Shown: positions 33,384-41,999, counted from the stretch's first letter. The stretch: 64,000 bases of DNA from E44-bin89 sp034409565 (GCA_034409565.1 DAOUMS010000016.1:1-64000), one strand, 5' to 3'. Numbers and translations are program-made. The notes: a model not told the origin generated them from the sequence alone.

Positions 33384-34220
33384 CTACACCACTAGGTTGA
33401 CTATATCCTCAATCGCCCAAATACGGTTAGTGACCCCTGCTGCCATAGCTGGTGTTCTTGGATATGGATTAGCAAGCGCCTTGTGTGGTCTGACAAAGTT
33501 ATAATACATAAAGTGTAGAGCTACAGCATGTTCCAGGTTCTCAGCCTTTTTAGAAAAGGCATTGGTTAACCTAGTAAATCTTCTCATGCTCATTCTCATT
33601 GTAAGATTTTGGCGCTCTGCAAAGCTAGTTGATATTTTATCGGGGTCGGGATTACCCTGAATTATAGTAGGATTGGCAGCGATACATAGAGCCGGGCTGT
33701 ATCTTGTCTCACTCTCTACTACTTGACCATATAACTTGACCAACATGGCATAGTCAACCTCAGACCCAAAAGCGTCTTCAACTGCATTTAGATATACCCT
33801 ATGACCATCAGTAGTAATCTGCACTCTATTAGCTAGTCTGCTTTTCAGGTCAAGCATAAACTCATAAGCATAGCCAGCATCACGTAAACCTACTAGCCAA
33901 GAGGGGACTAATTTAGTGTCGGCATCAATCGCTGTCCATGTCCAGACATCACCATAGCCATATTGCCCCTGTTTATCCTCCGGCACATTCTTTTGTTTGG
34001 CGTAGCAGAATGACCATATTTCATCACACTGAATAGTTGTGCATGGTAAATCTCTTAAGTGTTCATCTTGATACTTAGAACAAACAGCGCCAACCGAAGC
34101 TAAAAGCCTAGTAACCGTGCCCTTGGCGGCACCCGTCATACGGCAGGTAGCGCGGATTGAGCTACCCTCAACTAAAGCTCTTATGACTTGGGTTTGTTTC
34201 TCAAGACTCAATTTGTTCAT
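33384..34220 (-). CDS. IS1-family (ISMhu11-like) DDE transposase
   Basis: The protein has an N-terminal HTH (KQTQVIRALVEGSSIRATCRMTGAAKGTVTRLLASVG) and DDE catalytic motifs: IQCDEIWSFCYAKQKN (D), QITTDGHRVYLNAVEDAFG (D) and STSFAERQNLTMRMSMRRFTRLTNAFSKK (E), the block typical of IS1-family transposases of the single-frame ISMhu11 group. The frame opens at 34238, but that ATG lies upstream of the likely transcription start; relatives begin MNKLS, matching the Met at 34220. The protein would then be translated from a nearly leaderless mRNA. It seems intact. Confidence 0.9.
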   Translation of the reverse strand: MNKLSLEKQTQVIRALVEGSSIRATCRMTGAAKGTVTRLLASVGAVCSKYQDEHLRDLPCTTIQCDEIWSFCYAKQKNVPEDKQGQYGYGDVWTWTAIDADTKLVPSWLVGLRDAGYAYEFMLDLKSRLANRVQITTDGHRVYLNAVEDAFGSEVDYAMLVKLYGQVVESETRYSPALCIAANPTIIQGNPDPDKISTSFAERQNLTMRMSMRRFTRLTNAFSKKAENLEHAVALHFMYYNFVRPHKALANPYPRTPAMAAGVTNRIWAIEDIVNLVV

Positions 34221-34229
34221 TTCAGCTAT

Positions 34230-34258
34230 ATTATACATGACCGCTTAAGCATTGTCAA
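34230..34258 (-). promoter_or_regulatory. consensus promoter of the transposase, leaderless arrangement
   Basis: TTGACA (34258-34253), 17-nt spacer, TATAAT (34235-34230) on the minus strand; the probable transcription start falls zero to three bases ahead of the ATG at 34220. Confidence 0.78.
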
Positions 34259-34297
34259 GTGTTTTAGGGTTATTTTGATAAATATTTCAATGTAAAG

Positions 34298-34325
34298 AAA
34301 AAGGCAGTCAAGAAACTGCCTTTTT
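34298..34325 (-). terminator. bidirectional intrinsic terminator between protease operon and transposase
   Basis: An 11-bp stem (aaaaaggcagt / actgccttttt) with a six-base loop has A- and T-runs on both sides. It lies between the stop of the small protein gene at 34347 and the transposase promoter. Confidence 0.88.
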
Positions 34326-34346
34326 ATCACTACCTTAGTTCCAAAA

Positions 34347-34550
34347 CTAAAGTTTAGTTATTTTCGCTTTTCGGGCATCCTTAAGTAATTCTTTGATAGA
34401 ATGCCCATCCCTCAACTCCAGACTCTCTAGGGCTTGTTTCCTTAATTTTTCTTGGAGTTCACGCAATGATTCAGGGTCGAGCATCCTGCCCTTTCTTAGG
34501 AATGTTTTTCTTCCGTTGTTTCCCATTTCCAATTCCTTTCCGATTCCCAT
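34347..34550 (-). CDS. small charged helical protein, third gene of the protease operon
   Basis: The 67-residue product is basic and helical (DPESLRELQEKLRKQALESLELRDGHSIKELLKDARKAKITKL). The start ATG at 34550 has a perfect ribosome site (aggaggcatcaa) and lies inside the 3' end of the protease gene, an 80-bp overlap that implies translational coupling. No family is recognised; DNA-binding or an adaptor role for the protease is possible. A terminator follows 20 bp after the stop. Confidence 0.7.
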   Translation of the reverse strand: MGIGKELEMGNNGRKTFLRKGRMLDPESLRELQEKLRKQALESLELRDGHSIKELLKDARKAKITKL

Positions 34551-35577
34551 TTGATGCCTCCTGCGTTAACGCAAGCTCCTCTGTTTCGATGATTTCCCTT
34601 TCCGGAGACACAGTGTAGGGGAAATACTGAAAAAATGCAAGCGGGCTACCACCTACATATTCGCAGATTAAACGCTCCCTTGCCATTTTCTTTAATTGCT
34701 TCAGTAATTCACTACAATAGTCAGATAGTTCTTCGTTCATTTCTTTAACTTTCAGTCCCACATCTTTACAAATGTGATAATCCATAGAGAACTCGTGTGA
34801 GGGTGCCTCAACAACTAAACGTCTTAAAATCGTCTCCATATTTTCTGGCGATATGGCATCCTTGAACATATAACATCTAAGGAGTTCCCTGGCGTATTCT
34901 TGAGTGATATTCTTTTCTCTAAAAAACTTGGCAATTTCACTGACACCCATTTGGTCTATCATTTTGCAGAGCATAGCTTGCTCTACTTGTGAATTTGCTA
35001 GTTTCATCTTCTTTTTACGAAATTCAGTCTCGATGTCTATTCTAGCTTGAGTCGCTACTTTGATGAAGTGGTCAATAGCTACTAGTTCTACTTCGGTATC
35101 AGAATCTTCCTCCTCACGAAATTGTGGATTTGTGTCTCCTGATTCTCTAACGTATCTTCTATATAAAGTAATATCAATAGGCGATAAAACCGCATGATTA
35201 CCGAGTAGAATGCTGTCGCCTGATAAGCAGATTAATGTGCCACCGCTGTAAGCAAATTCTGGCACTAGGAAAGTAGCTTCTTGGGTGAAATCCCTTATCA
35301 CTTGTGCCAAACGATATGCTGCGACAGGGTCACCCCCAATAGTATGAATTAGTACATCTAGGCTATTTAGAGGTTCAGTTATTTTTACCCCGCCTGAATT
35401 CAAGGCAGTATGCAATAATTCAATTTGCTCCTCACTGATTTGGCTATGCACCGGATAGAACATGATTAACAACGGCTTTTTGCGATTTGCCGCGACAACC
35501 GCCGCTAGTTTAATTAACTTAGTCCTTTCTTCCTTTTCGGTTTTCTTGGGTTTCGCTAGATTGCTATTATCTGCCAT
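34471..35577 (-). CDS. Clp-fold serine protease of the SDH/SppA-like type
   Basis: The 368-residue protein has a ClpP/crotonase fold core: PLLIMFYPVHSQISEEQIELL, an oxyanion segment DVLIHTIGGDPVAAYRLAQVIRDF, and the nucleophile block VPEFAYSGGTLICLSGDSILLGNHAVLSPIDITLYRR, where AYSGGT corresponds to AxSAGT of serine dehydrogenase proteinase (SDH_sah) proteins. No signal peptide is seen. ATG 35577 is preferred over 35601 because aaggggag precedes it; it overlaps the upstream stop in TAATG. It sits between two small genes on the transposon. Its substrate is unknown. Confidence 0.84.
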   Translation of the reverse strand: MADNSNLAKPKKTEKEERTKLIKLAAVVAANRKKPLLIMFYPVHSQISEEQIELLHTALNSGGVKITEPLNSLDVLIHTIGGDPVAAYRLAQVIRDFTQEATFLVPEFAYSGGTLICLSGDSILLGNHAVLSPIDITLYRRYVRESGDTNPQFREEEDSDTEVELVAIDHFIKVATQARIDIETEFRKKKMKLANSQVEQAMLCKMIDQMGVSEIAKFFREKNITQEYARELLRCYMFKDAISPENMETILRRLVVEAPSHEFSMDYHICKDVGLKVKEMNEELSDYCSELLKQLKKMARERLICEYVGGSPLAFFQYFPYTVSPEREIIETEELALTQEASNGNRKGIGNGKQRKKNIPKKGQDARP

Positions 35578-35804
35578 TATTCTCCCCTTGCAGTTGCCCA
35601 TCTACTTTGCGCAGCTTTCCTTGCTATTTCTCTACGCCTTTCAGAAGACAACTTCTCAGCTCTAGCCTTACCCCCTTTAAGCCCTCCAAGCCTACCCAAG
35701 GCAACAGCAGCAGGATTCTTGCCATTGTCATTCTCAGTAGCCTGTTCTATAATAGAACTTGCTATCTCATTTATGTCTTTTCTCTTACTTGACCGCTTTT
35801 GCAT
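35577..35804 (-). CDS. small KGG/Arg-Ala-rich protein, first gene of the protease operon
   Basis: The 75-residue protein has the motif NPAAVALGRLGGLKGGKARAEKLSSERRREIARKAAQSRW, an Ala/Lys/Arg-rich pattern also seen in stress-related KGG proteins and short antitoxin-like or nucleic-acid-binding proteins. The ATG lies only six bases after TATACT, so the mRNA may be leaderless. The stop overlaps the protease start codon (TAATG). The tight coupling argues that the small protein and protease function together. Confidence 0.74.
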   Translation of the reverse strand: MQKRSSKRKDINEIASSIIEQATENDNGKNPAAVALGRLGGLKGGKARAEKLSSERRREIARKAAQSRWATARGE

Positions 35805-35810
35805 ATTTTA

Positions 35811-35841
35811 AGTATAACACGCTTGTCAAGCACCCTGTCAA
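35811..35841 (-). promoter_or_regulatory. promoter of the transposon protease operon
   Basis: TATACT (35816-35811) or TTATAC one base upstream lies 18-19 nt after TTGACA (35841-35836); a second TTGACA occurs at 35829-35824 within the repeated unit GCTTGACA. The -10 ends six bases from the ATG. Confidence 0.55.
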
Positions 35842-35864
35842 GCATTACTTTTCTCCTACCATAT

Positions 35865-35882
35865 TCAAATTGACCCACTACC
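35865..35882 (-). repeat. right terminal inverted repeat of the transposon
   Basis: Reads GGTAGTGGGTCAATTTGA inward on the minus strand, identical over 18 bp to the left end at 32508-32525. Confidence 0.93.
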
Positions 35883-35890
35883 AAACCGTA
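35883..35890 (+). repeat. right target-site duplication of the transposon
   Basis: AAACCGTA, the direct copy of 32500-32507. Confidence 0.9.
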
Positions 35891-35932
35891 AGAAAGCACT
35901 TGTATATTCACTAATGTTCACACTTGATTGCT

Positions 35933-36103
35933 TCAATGAATAAGGAATATTTCCTTGAAGCGTAAAATCGTGTAGGACTTTTTGCCTTTGGTGTAATGAC
36001 TTTTTATTACAAAAATGTTAGCCTTAACAAGACCCTCGTCAGTCAATTTACATCTAATAACATTATTACGCTCAAATTGACATCCTTCAAAGCCAATAAT
36101 CTT
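35933..36103 (-). other. possible start-less gene remnant
   Basis: A minus-strand frame of 56 codons runs from after TAG (36104-36106) to TGA (35933-35935) with no usable start codon. Its reading (IIGFEGCQFERNNVIRCKLTDEGLVKANIFVIKSHYTKGKKSYTILRF) looks protein-like, suggesting the end of a gene whose front is lost. The rest of 35891-36281 shows no gene; near-identical motifs tgacttttt(t)attaca occur at about 36005 and 36200. Confidence 0.3.
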
Positions 36104-36281
36104 CTATTAGCTTGTTACCTATCAACCCTCAAGAAACGCAAAAGCTAACACGAAGCTAAAACTAGTTCATTAGACGTAATGAAGCTAATAGCGTACGTTT
36201 GACTTTTTTATTACACGGTAAGATGAATCGTGTGTCGTAAAGAGTTAATTTAGTGTGAAGAGCTGCATAATCTCCTTCCTC

Positions 36282-37349
36282 CTACTTCTCTACAGTCACA
36301 AATGACCTTATCCAGACTGGTATATGCTGACCGCGGCGATAACGAATACCCATTATAAACAGTACTTCAATCATTATCACTACTATACCCATGCCACCGA
36401 AGGTAACGATTGATGAGGCTATCTCAAGCAAAGCGGCCACTTTCTCCAGCAGAATACTTGATAGTTTGAGGATAGTACCTATAGCGCATATTAGAATTGA
36501 AGCGCCTAAAATATACCTCACTGCTAAACCGCGGACATAGCGGGTAACCGACACCCCGCATTGTACGCCGATGCTTGAGGCAACCAACATGATGAGGGCA
36601 GCAAAAATCACGATGTTGCCACTCATAGCGTGCCGAATAGTGCCATAGGCGGCAGAGAAGACTATCTGAAATAGACCGGTGCCCACCGCCATGAAGGACG
36701 GCAACCCGATGAGATAAACCAAGGAGGGTACCATAATAACCCCGCCGCCAACACCGATAAGGCCTGACAGCATACCGATAAGGAAGCCTAAAGCCAATAT
36801 AATCCAGAGGGATATAGTGACTCCTGATTTAGCAAAGCATATCATCGGGGGCAAATTAATACTTTGCAGCTTTTGTGATAAAAATGTGGCCTTCATAGCC
36901 GATGGTAGTTTTTCTTCTCTGGCCAGCATCGTATCAAGCTGTTTCTTCCTCTGGCGGCACTCCGACAATGTATATATACCAACTATAAGCAGCATACATA
37001 TGGAAATAGAGAGCACGATTTCATCAGCCAAACCGATATTTCTAGTCCAGTTGAGTAATCTTACCCCCGCCTCCACGCCACTCATGGCAGCGATAATCAT
37101 GACCAGTCCCAGCTGCCTGTCGACATTGCCTAGTTTTCTATGCCTGAAGGCACCAATTACGGAGTTGCCCATCACCCAGATAAGACTGGTTCCAACGGCT
37201 AAGTTGGCCGGGAAACCAAGTATAATCAGTGCCGGTGTCACAACAAAAGCACCGCCAACACCAGCAAAGCCACTTATAATTCCAGCGCCGAATCCGATGA
37301 AGATGAGGAAAAGGATGGAAAATATGTTAATATCAATGCCTGCTATCAC
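36282..37349 (-). CDS. TauE/SafE family anion exporter
   Basis: The 355-residue integral membrane protein has two TauE repeats, each with the GxxxGxxSGxxGxGGGxxxxPxL pattern (GFGAGIISGFAGVGGAFVVTPALIILG and GFLIGMLSGLIGVGGGVIMVPSLVYLIG), giving about eight or nine helices with a cytoplasmic loop near residues 120-165. The family exports sulfite, sulfoacetate or related organosulfur anions. The start is GTG after aaggat. With sulfatase, ATP sulfurylase and PAPS-reductase-like genes upstream, a role in getting rid of sulfite or sulfate fits. Confidence 0.9.
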   Translation of the reverse strand: MIAGIDINIFSILFLIFIGFGAGIISGFAGVGGAFVVTPALIILGFPANLAVGTSLIWVMGNSVIGAFRHRKLGNVDRQLGLVMIIAAMSGVEAGVRLLNWTRNIGLADEIVLSISICMLLIVGIYTLSECRQRKKQLDTMLAREEKLPSAMKATFLSQKLQSINLPPMICFAKSGVTISLWIILALGFLIGMLSGLIGVGGGVIMVPSLVYLIGLPSFMAVGTGLFQIVFSAAYGTIRHAMSGNIVIFAALIMLVASSIGVQCGVSVTRYVRGLAVRYILGASILICAIGTILKLSSILLEKVAALLEIASSIVTFGGMGIVVIMIEVLFIMGIRYRRGQHIPVWIRSFVTVEK

Positions 37350-37369
37350 GCTTCGATATCCTTAATCAC

Positions 37370-37609
37370 TTAAACATGATATATACCTAGCGCCGATAAT
37401 GTGATCATTAAGGCAACAAAAAGCGAGACAAGTATCCATCCGTAAGGCTGCGGCTTCTCCCAGAGAAATGCTATAGCGGCACCTAGCAGGGCCAGATAAG
37501 CACAAGCACAACCTATTACCAGTCCAAACTGTGTAACTCCGTCCCAGGTATTTAAATTATGCAGCCAGAAATGCTCTCCTGGAAACCCTCCACCTATTTC
37601 CTGCCACAC
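37370..37609 (-). CDS. small two-helix membrane protein, start uncertain
   Basis: The 79-residue frame from GTG 37609 contains two membrane helices (GVTQFGLVIGCACAYLALLGAAIAFLW and ILVSLFVALMITLSALGIYHV). The reading frame stays open upstream to a TAG at about 37670 and encodes a plausible extension (QIDGQKNKYYAIWGGNSPEA) without a standard start codon. Either the protein begins at the GTG, which has only a distant ggggagg, or its front is damaged. It precedes the TauE gene by 20 bp and may be a partner subunit. Confidence 0.6.
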   Translation of the reverse strand: MWQEIGGGFPGEHFWLHNLNTWDGVTQFGLVIGCACAYLALLGAAIAFLWEKPQPYGWILVSLFVALMITLSALGIYHV

Positions 37610-37697
37610 CGCTTCAGGGCTATTACCTCCCCAAATGGCATAGTATTTGTTCTTCTGGCCATCTATTTGCTACAAACGAAATAGTTAAATAATATGC

Positions 37698-38528
37698 TTA
37701 CATATAACCCAACTTTCGTAACTGAGACATCATTTTTTCCTTATCTTGTCTTCTGCCAGCCCGCTCCGGGGTATTCTCAAGATCTTGCTCCCATGCTGGT
37801 ACTCCGGGTTCAGCTATGGCGCTTGTACTCTTTGCACCGAGCGAACGGTAGCCTTGTTCATAGAGGATACAATAAGGAATCCTGTAAGTCTTATAAGTTT
37901 CCCAGAGCAACCTCTCTGTGAAGTGCAGAATTGGCTTTGCGCGCATATGCTCTGGAACTAAGTGGGCAGCTTCCTTCCTTTCAAAATAATCATCCAAAGC
38001 TCTAGCTGACTGCTCGTCTCTCCGTAGACCCTGAGAGATCAGTTTTATATTATACTTCTCAATATACATATTTAACATTACTGTTTTCATTAGATGATTA
38101 CCAACGTATGATTCCGCCTCAAAAGGGAACCTCTCCTCTGCAAAACCGATGCGCTTTAGCTCAGCTTGATTCCTTTCATTGAGATCCTTAACCTTAACTA
38201 TAGCGTTCAGCTTGCCACCAGCTGCTTTTATGACATCGTCATTGCGGCACCATTCAAGATCTAATTTCCATTCTTTGGCATAATTATCAATAAAGTCATG
38301 AATCTCTTGAAACGAGTCATACTCATCAATAGTCATGACTTTGGGCACTGTGATGCCGTCCTCCTTACATACTTGACGGATGATCCACAAGGTTAATGTG
38401 CTGTCCTTACCTCCTGTCCAGGTAATAGCTATATCTTCTATCTTATAGTCCTTAAATGCCTGTCGTATCACTTCCTTTGATTTTTCAATTGCTTGAGAGC
38501 ATCGCCATCCCTTTTCCTGATTAGTCAT
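37698..38528 (-). CDS. PAPS reductase (CysH/DndC-like) family PP-loop protein
   Basis: The 276-residue protein has the PP-loop ITWTGGKDSTLTLWIIRQV, then VMTIDEYDSFQEIHDFIDNYA, and the C-terminal HFTERLLWETYKTYRIPYCILYEQGYRSLGAKST, typical of PAPS-reductase/ATP-sulfurylase-like family proteins. The usual reductase Cys near the C-terminus (ECG(I/L)H) is missing, so reduction of APS/PAPS is doubtful; adenylation chemistry on a different substrate is more likely. The gene overlaps the sulfatase gene by eight bases, and the two are surely co-translated. Confidence 0.84.
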   Translation of the reverse strand: MTNQEKGWRCSQAIEKSKEVIRQAFKDYKIEDIAITWTGGKDSTLTLWIIRQVCKEDGITVPKVMTIDEYDSFQEIHDFIDNYAKEWKLDLEWCRNDDVIKAAGGKLNAIVKVKDLNERNQAELKRIGFAEERFPFEAESYVGNHLMKTVMLNMYIEKYNIKLISQGLRRDEQSARALDDYFERKEAAHLVPEHMRAKPILHFTERLLWETYKTYRIPYCILYEQGYRSLGAKSTSAIAEPGVPAWEQDLENTPERAGRRQDKEKMMSQLRKLGYM

Positions 38529-39771
38529 TTTTATCTCCTTCTTGACCTTTCTCCCACCTTCTGACTCTTGGTTCCAAACAGGATTTCATTTCATCTGCCT
38601 TATCTGAACTATTAACTATATTGTGGGCTTCTTTAGGATCGCTTTTAAGGTCATACATTTCCCAGCTATCAGGATTGGCACGATATATTATCTTAAGATC
38701 ATTTTCGCGGTAAAAGTAAATATCTCTATTCATATCAGGGCCTCGGTCTGGGTCTCCCCGAAATGGACTCTTCTGGTATACAGCTTCACCAAAAACTCCC
38801 TTTTGGTAATAATCACTAGGAGGTAACAAACTCCGACCTTCAAAATTTGCCACTGATTTTAAACCAAACAAAGATAGGATAGTTGGCGATATATCAATGG
38901 TACTGACGAGTGTATCACAGACTTGCTCTCCGTTCCTAGCAGAATCAAAGAAAAGGAGCGGTACATCTATCAGTTCTGAATACATCTTATCGTCATGGGA
39001 AAGACCTCCATGTTCTCCAAATTCATCACCATGATCAGAGGTTATTATTATCAAAGTATCTTTTAATATATTGAACTCTTCTAGTATATTAAAAAATTCT
39101 TCAACGTGATTATCTACTCCGAGAATCCCTGCATTATATAGTTTCTTTAAGAGTACCACTTCTTCCAAGTGAGACACGTCTCTTCTCAGAAGCGTGTTTC
39201 TGAAAAGGCTAAACATATAATCTTCACTAATGTCAACGGGCAGATCAATCATTTCTAAGTATTTCTTTTTTGGAATATAGGGCTCATGGGCGTCCATATA
39301 ATGAACCCAAAGAAAAAATGGCTCATATTCTCTGCTAGTGATATGTATATGCAACCATTTTTTCACTTTATTATTTATCATGTTTCCTTTTAAAAAAGGC
39401 GTTCTTGGTCCATATTCTTCTTCCATAGCGTCATAAAATATGTCCCAGCCACGATTCCACCCAGCCAATTCACTAAGGTAAGGATTGGAATGAAAAGCGG
39501 CTGTCGCAATACCAGCCTTCTTTAAGGGCTCGGAAATCAGGGTCCGTTTCGGCGAGAGTCCACTAGGTTCCCCATATTCTAAGTAATGTGATGCAGTAAG
39601 TATACCGGGAAAAGATGCTTGTGTATAAGGTCCTGTAGCTTGTACCTTACTGAATATAAGGCATTTATCCCTCAATGAATCAATGAATGGAGTTAATCCA
39701 TCTTTATTACCATAGCAACCTAAAGAATCCCTTCTAAATGCATCCAATGTCAACAAAATCACATTTTTCAT
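38521..39771 (-). CDS. sulfatase-family hydrolase
   Basis: The 416-residue protein shows the alkaline-phosphatase-superfamily metal sites: VILLTLDAFRRDSLGCYG at the start, LWVHYMDAHEPY, TSDHGDEFGEHGGLSHD and VPLLFFDS. At the nucleophile position the sequence is YTQASFPGILTAS instead of C/S-x-P-x-R, so the canonical formylglycine sulfatase motif is incomplete: Ser and Pro are there, Arg is not. It may be a phosphodiesterase or phosphonate-type hydrolase rather than a true sulfatase. It is coupled to the PAPS-reductase-like gene. Confidence 0.86.
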   Translation of the reverse strand: MKNVILLTLDAFRRDSLGCYGNKDGLTPFIDSLRDKCLIFSKVQATGPYTQASFPGILTASHYLEYGEPSGLSPKRTLISEPLKKAGIATAAFHSNPYLSELAGWNRGWDIFYDAMEEEYGPRTPFLKGNMINNKVKKWLHIHITSREYEPFFLWVHYMDAHEPYIPKKKYLEMIDLPVDISEDYMFSLFRNTLLRRDVSHLEEVVLLKKLYNAGILGVDNHVEEFFNILEEFNILKDTLIIITSDHGDEFGEHGGLSHDDKMYSELIDVPLLFFDSARNGEQVCDTLVSTIDISPTILSLFGLKSVANFEGRSLLPPSDYYQKGVFGEAVYQKSPFRGDPDRGPDMNRDIYFYRENDLKIIYRANPDSWEMYDLKSDPKEAHNIVNSSDKADEMKSCLEPRVRRWEKGQEGDKND

Positions 39772-39985
39772 TCGGCATCCCCCTGCTTTTGTAATACTTT
39801 ATTAGAATATCAATCACTTCCTTTCTACTGAATTACTCAGATGGACGTTCTCCTTTCCATGTGGCGAAACTAGATGTGTAGAAGTCATATAAGAAACCTC
39901 ATTTTCTTTTATCTATAATCCATCAGTTTTTCCTAACCTAACGATACTACTAAAAGGACAAACGTGAATGCAGCACCTGAAACAA

Positions 39986-40762
39986 TTAGACTATTTGGAG
40001 GCCGCGTTCCTCTACGCAGATACGTCTTAAGGTTTGATAAGCCGATTCAGGTGTGTAAGCACCAGACACTCTACCCGTAGGGGTGCTCTCCACAAGTATT
40101 CTCCAGTGAAGTCCATTTCCTTCCACTTCAATGATGTGGGTCATTTTGTTTGTATCAGGATCGCCAATTATCTTAGACCAGGTCCTATCGAAGCCTAATC
40201 CGGCTAAAGCAATGGAAGCATGGGAATTAACATTGCGCGGAAATTGTAGGCAGGCACCTCTAGTGGGGCCATCGTAAAGAACTGTCGGCGTGGTCACTGC
40301 TTTAATTTCCGGCGCGACATCAAGGTTTTTAGGGTTCTTAGTAGTGGTTATGCACACTCTATCAATGACTTTCCTTCCATCGTGAATACCATCCAGACCA
40401 ACTATCGCGCCATGGGGAATGTATATCTTTCTCCCTAATTCAGTTGCCATAATCTCCATTTCTTCCTGAAATTCTTTATTAGCGAAGGAGCAAAGAGAAA
40501 ATAACAGAAGATCGTGGTGTTTAAGAATTTTGGGGCCTAGTTCCGATAGCGCCTTCGCATTGGCTACTTCAACAACTAAGTCAGTAGCTCTTTCGTGCAA
40601 AGCATCTAACGAGGGCAGTAACAGATTAGAGTCTATCTGTTGAATTTTTGAATGATCTGTTTCCAATATAAAACTTATATCCATCAAATCACTTTCTAGT
40701 ACTCTATTAAAGATATAATGTCCAATAGTTCCAAATCCGATTAAACCGATTCTCTTTTTCAC
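39986..40762 (-). CDS. aspartate-dehydrogenase-like (NadX/DUF108) oxidoreductase
   Basis: The 258-residue protein begins with a Rossmann motif KKRIGLIGFGTIGHYIFNRVL, has VEVANAKALSELGPKILKHHDLLLFSL and IYIPHGAIVGLDGI, and the catalytic-region segment FPRNVNSHASIALAGLGFDRT with the family His. Known members oxidise L-aspartate with NAD(P); other substrates are likely here. It is 19 bp after the SelA-like gene in the same direction, suggesting that the two act in one amino-acid or keto-acid conversion. Confidence 0.85.
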   Translation of the reverse strand: MKKRIGLIGFGTIGHYIFNRVLESDLMDISFILETDHSKIQQIDSNLLLPSLDALHERATDLVVEVANAKALSELGPKILKHHDLLLFSLCSFANKEFQEEMEIMATELGRKIYIPHGAIVGLDGIHDGRKVIDRVCITTTKNPKNLDVAPEIKAVTTPTVLYDGPTRGACLQFPRNVNSHASIALAGLGFDRTWSKIIGDPDTNKMTHIIEVEGNGLHWRILVESTPTGRVSGAYTPESAYQTLRRICVEERGLQIV

Positions 40763-40781
40763 TTGATTCTCCTTAGCCTGG

Positions 40782-41999
40782 TTATTTGTCCGATTCTTTC
40801 ATTAAAGCGGAACGGAGGCGTTTTTTTACCAGCTCTATAATTTCATCATTCAAATTAATAGAATGAATTATCAATAGCCCCTCATGTGCGTACTGTTCAA
40901 TAACGTAGATAGGTGGAGAGCCATTTCTTAGTATTTTTATAACGTCCACAGTACTGCAGCCAGCTTGGGATTCATTAATCCTCAACTTAAGTATGGGATG
41001 GCCTCCTGGTGAGGTCTCCGTTGTTTCAGTCTCTACTCCTCTAATAGTACGAAGGCAAGTGGCAATATTTTGCAGCCACTTCTTGCGCTTTTCCAGTATT
41101 TCCAAAGATTTTTCTTCGGTAAGAATTCTAAGAGCAGTAACCAGACCAACGATTGCTTCTTTCGTTACCTTAAGACCTCGGCCAATTCCCTGCAGGGGTA
41201 GTCCGGCCAATCTTTCTTTGGGTATCAAGGAACGAGGTGGGTTCCAAGTTTCAAATGAAGCCTCCGCCATATCCAGATTCTGTAAAGCCGCTGCGCTTAT
41301 CAAGTCCTTACGTCCGCACAAAATACCGCTGGCTTGGGGCCCCTGGAGGCCCTTTCCACCGCTAAAAGCAACTAGGTCAGCACCCATGGAGATAAACTTG
41401 CGTAAATTTGATACCGGTGGAACCTGTCCTGCTGCATCAACTATAACCGGTATGCTGTATTTTTTGGCCACATTAATTACTTCCTCCAGAGGCGGATGAT
41501 TGCCAGTAAGATAAGCATAGCAAATGGCTGCGGTTCTCTTTGTTATATTTGACTCTATTTCCCAAATTCTGTGTATGTGAACCCGGCCAGGAGGACTGGT
41601 ATCATTAGGTATGCCAACGCTGACCAGTTTGGCACCGGTGGCCTCTATAACCCGAATATAGCCACTCATCTGATGCTGGGGCATAAGAACCTCATTGGGT
41701 ATACCACTGGTATCGGGTAAATGATTCATGAGACCAACATCAAGGCCCGTCAAGCAGGCTGCAGTACCCAACAGAAGCGCGGCCGAAGCACCGCAGGTAA
41801 CATAGGCGGCTTCGGCCCCCGTGATTCTGGCTATAATGTTACCCGCTGCTGCCTGAAGCTCATCCATGCGAACCGAATGCAATGCTGCCTCCGACATAGC
41901 TTCAATCGTTTCTTTTTTCATCAAAGTGCCGCTGTAACGGGTTGCTGTCCCAACTAGGTTAATAATTGGTGTTACACCCAAATCTTCAAATATACCCAT
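40782..41999 (-). CDS. SelA/DgaE-like PLP-dependent enzyme
   Basis: The 405-residue fold-type I PLP protein starts MGIFEDLGVTPIINLVGTATRYSGTLM, as SelA-like family members do. It has AAYVTCGASAALLLGTAACL and VDAAGQVPP (PLP-binding D), and AFSGGKGLQGPQASGILCGR, where the Lys in SGGKGL is the probable PLP lysine. I choose ATG 41999 because aaaggaggcagg sits just upstream. Relatives include selenocysteine synthase and D-glucosaminate-6-phosphate ammonia lyase; lack of other Sec genes argues for lyase-type chemistry. Confidence 0.85.
   Translation of the reverse strand: MGIFEDLGVTPIINLVGTATRYSGTLMKKETIEAMSEAALHSVRMDELQAAAGNIIARITGAEAAYVTCGASAALLLGTAACLTGLDVGLMNHLPDTSGIPNEVLMPQHQMSGYIRVIEATGAKLVSVGIPNDTSPPGRVHIHRIWEIESNITKRTAAICYAYLTGNHPPLEEVINVAKKYSIPVIVDAAGQVPPVSNLRKFISMGADLVAFSGGKGLQGPQASGILCGRKDLISAAALQNLDMAEASFETWNPPRSLIPKERLAGLPLQGIGRGLKVTKEAIVGLVTALRILTEEKSLEILEKRKKWLQNIATCLRTIRGVETETTETSPGGHPILKLRINESQAGCSTVDVIKILRNGSPPIYVIEQYAHEGLLIIHSINLNDEIIELVKKRLRSALMKESDK

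Larger units (their letters stand above)
32508..35882 (-). mobile_element. complete 3.4-kb IS1-type transposon with passenger genes
   Basis: The ends are 18-bp perfect inverted repeats, GGTAGTGGGTCAATTTGA reading inward from each side, flanked by the 8-bp direct repeat AAACCGTA. A DDE transposase of the IS1 (ISMhu11-like) type lies inside, and 8-bp duplications are usual for IS1 and IS1595 families. Five genes, all on the minus strand, are enclosed: a small KGG protein, a Clp-fold protease, a small charged protein, the transposase and a NYN nuclease. The intact ends and target duplication indicate recent insertion of the whole unit. Confidence 0.92.

Noticed and set aside
40782..41999. True selenocysteine synthase (selA)
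   Set aside because: No selB, selC or selD features are nearby, and the gene is coupled to an aspartate-dehydrogenase-like gene; a SelA-like lyase is more plausible.
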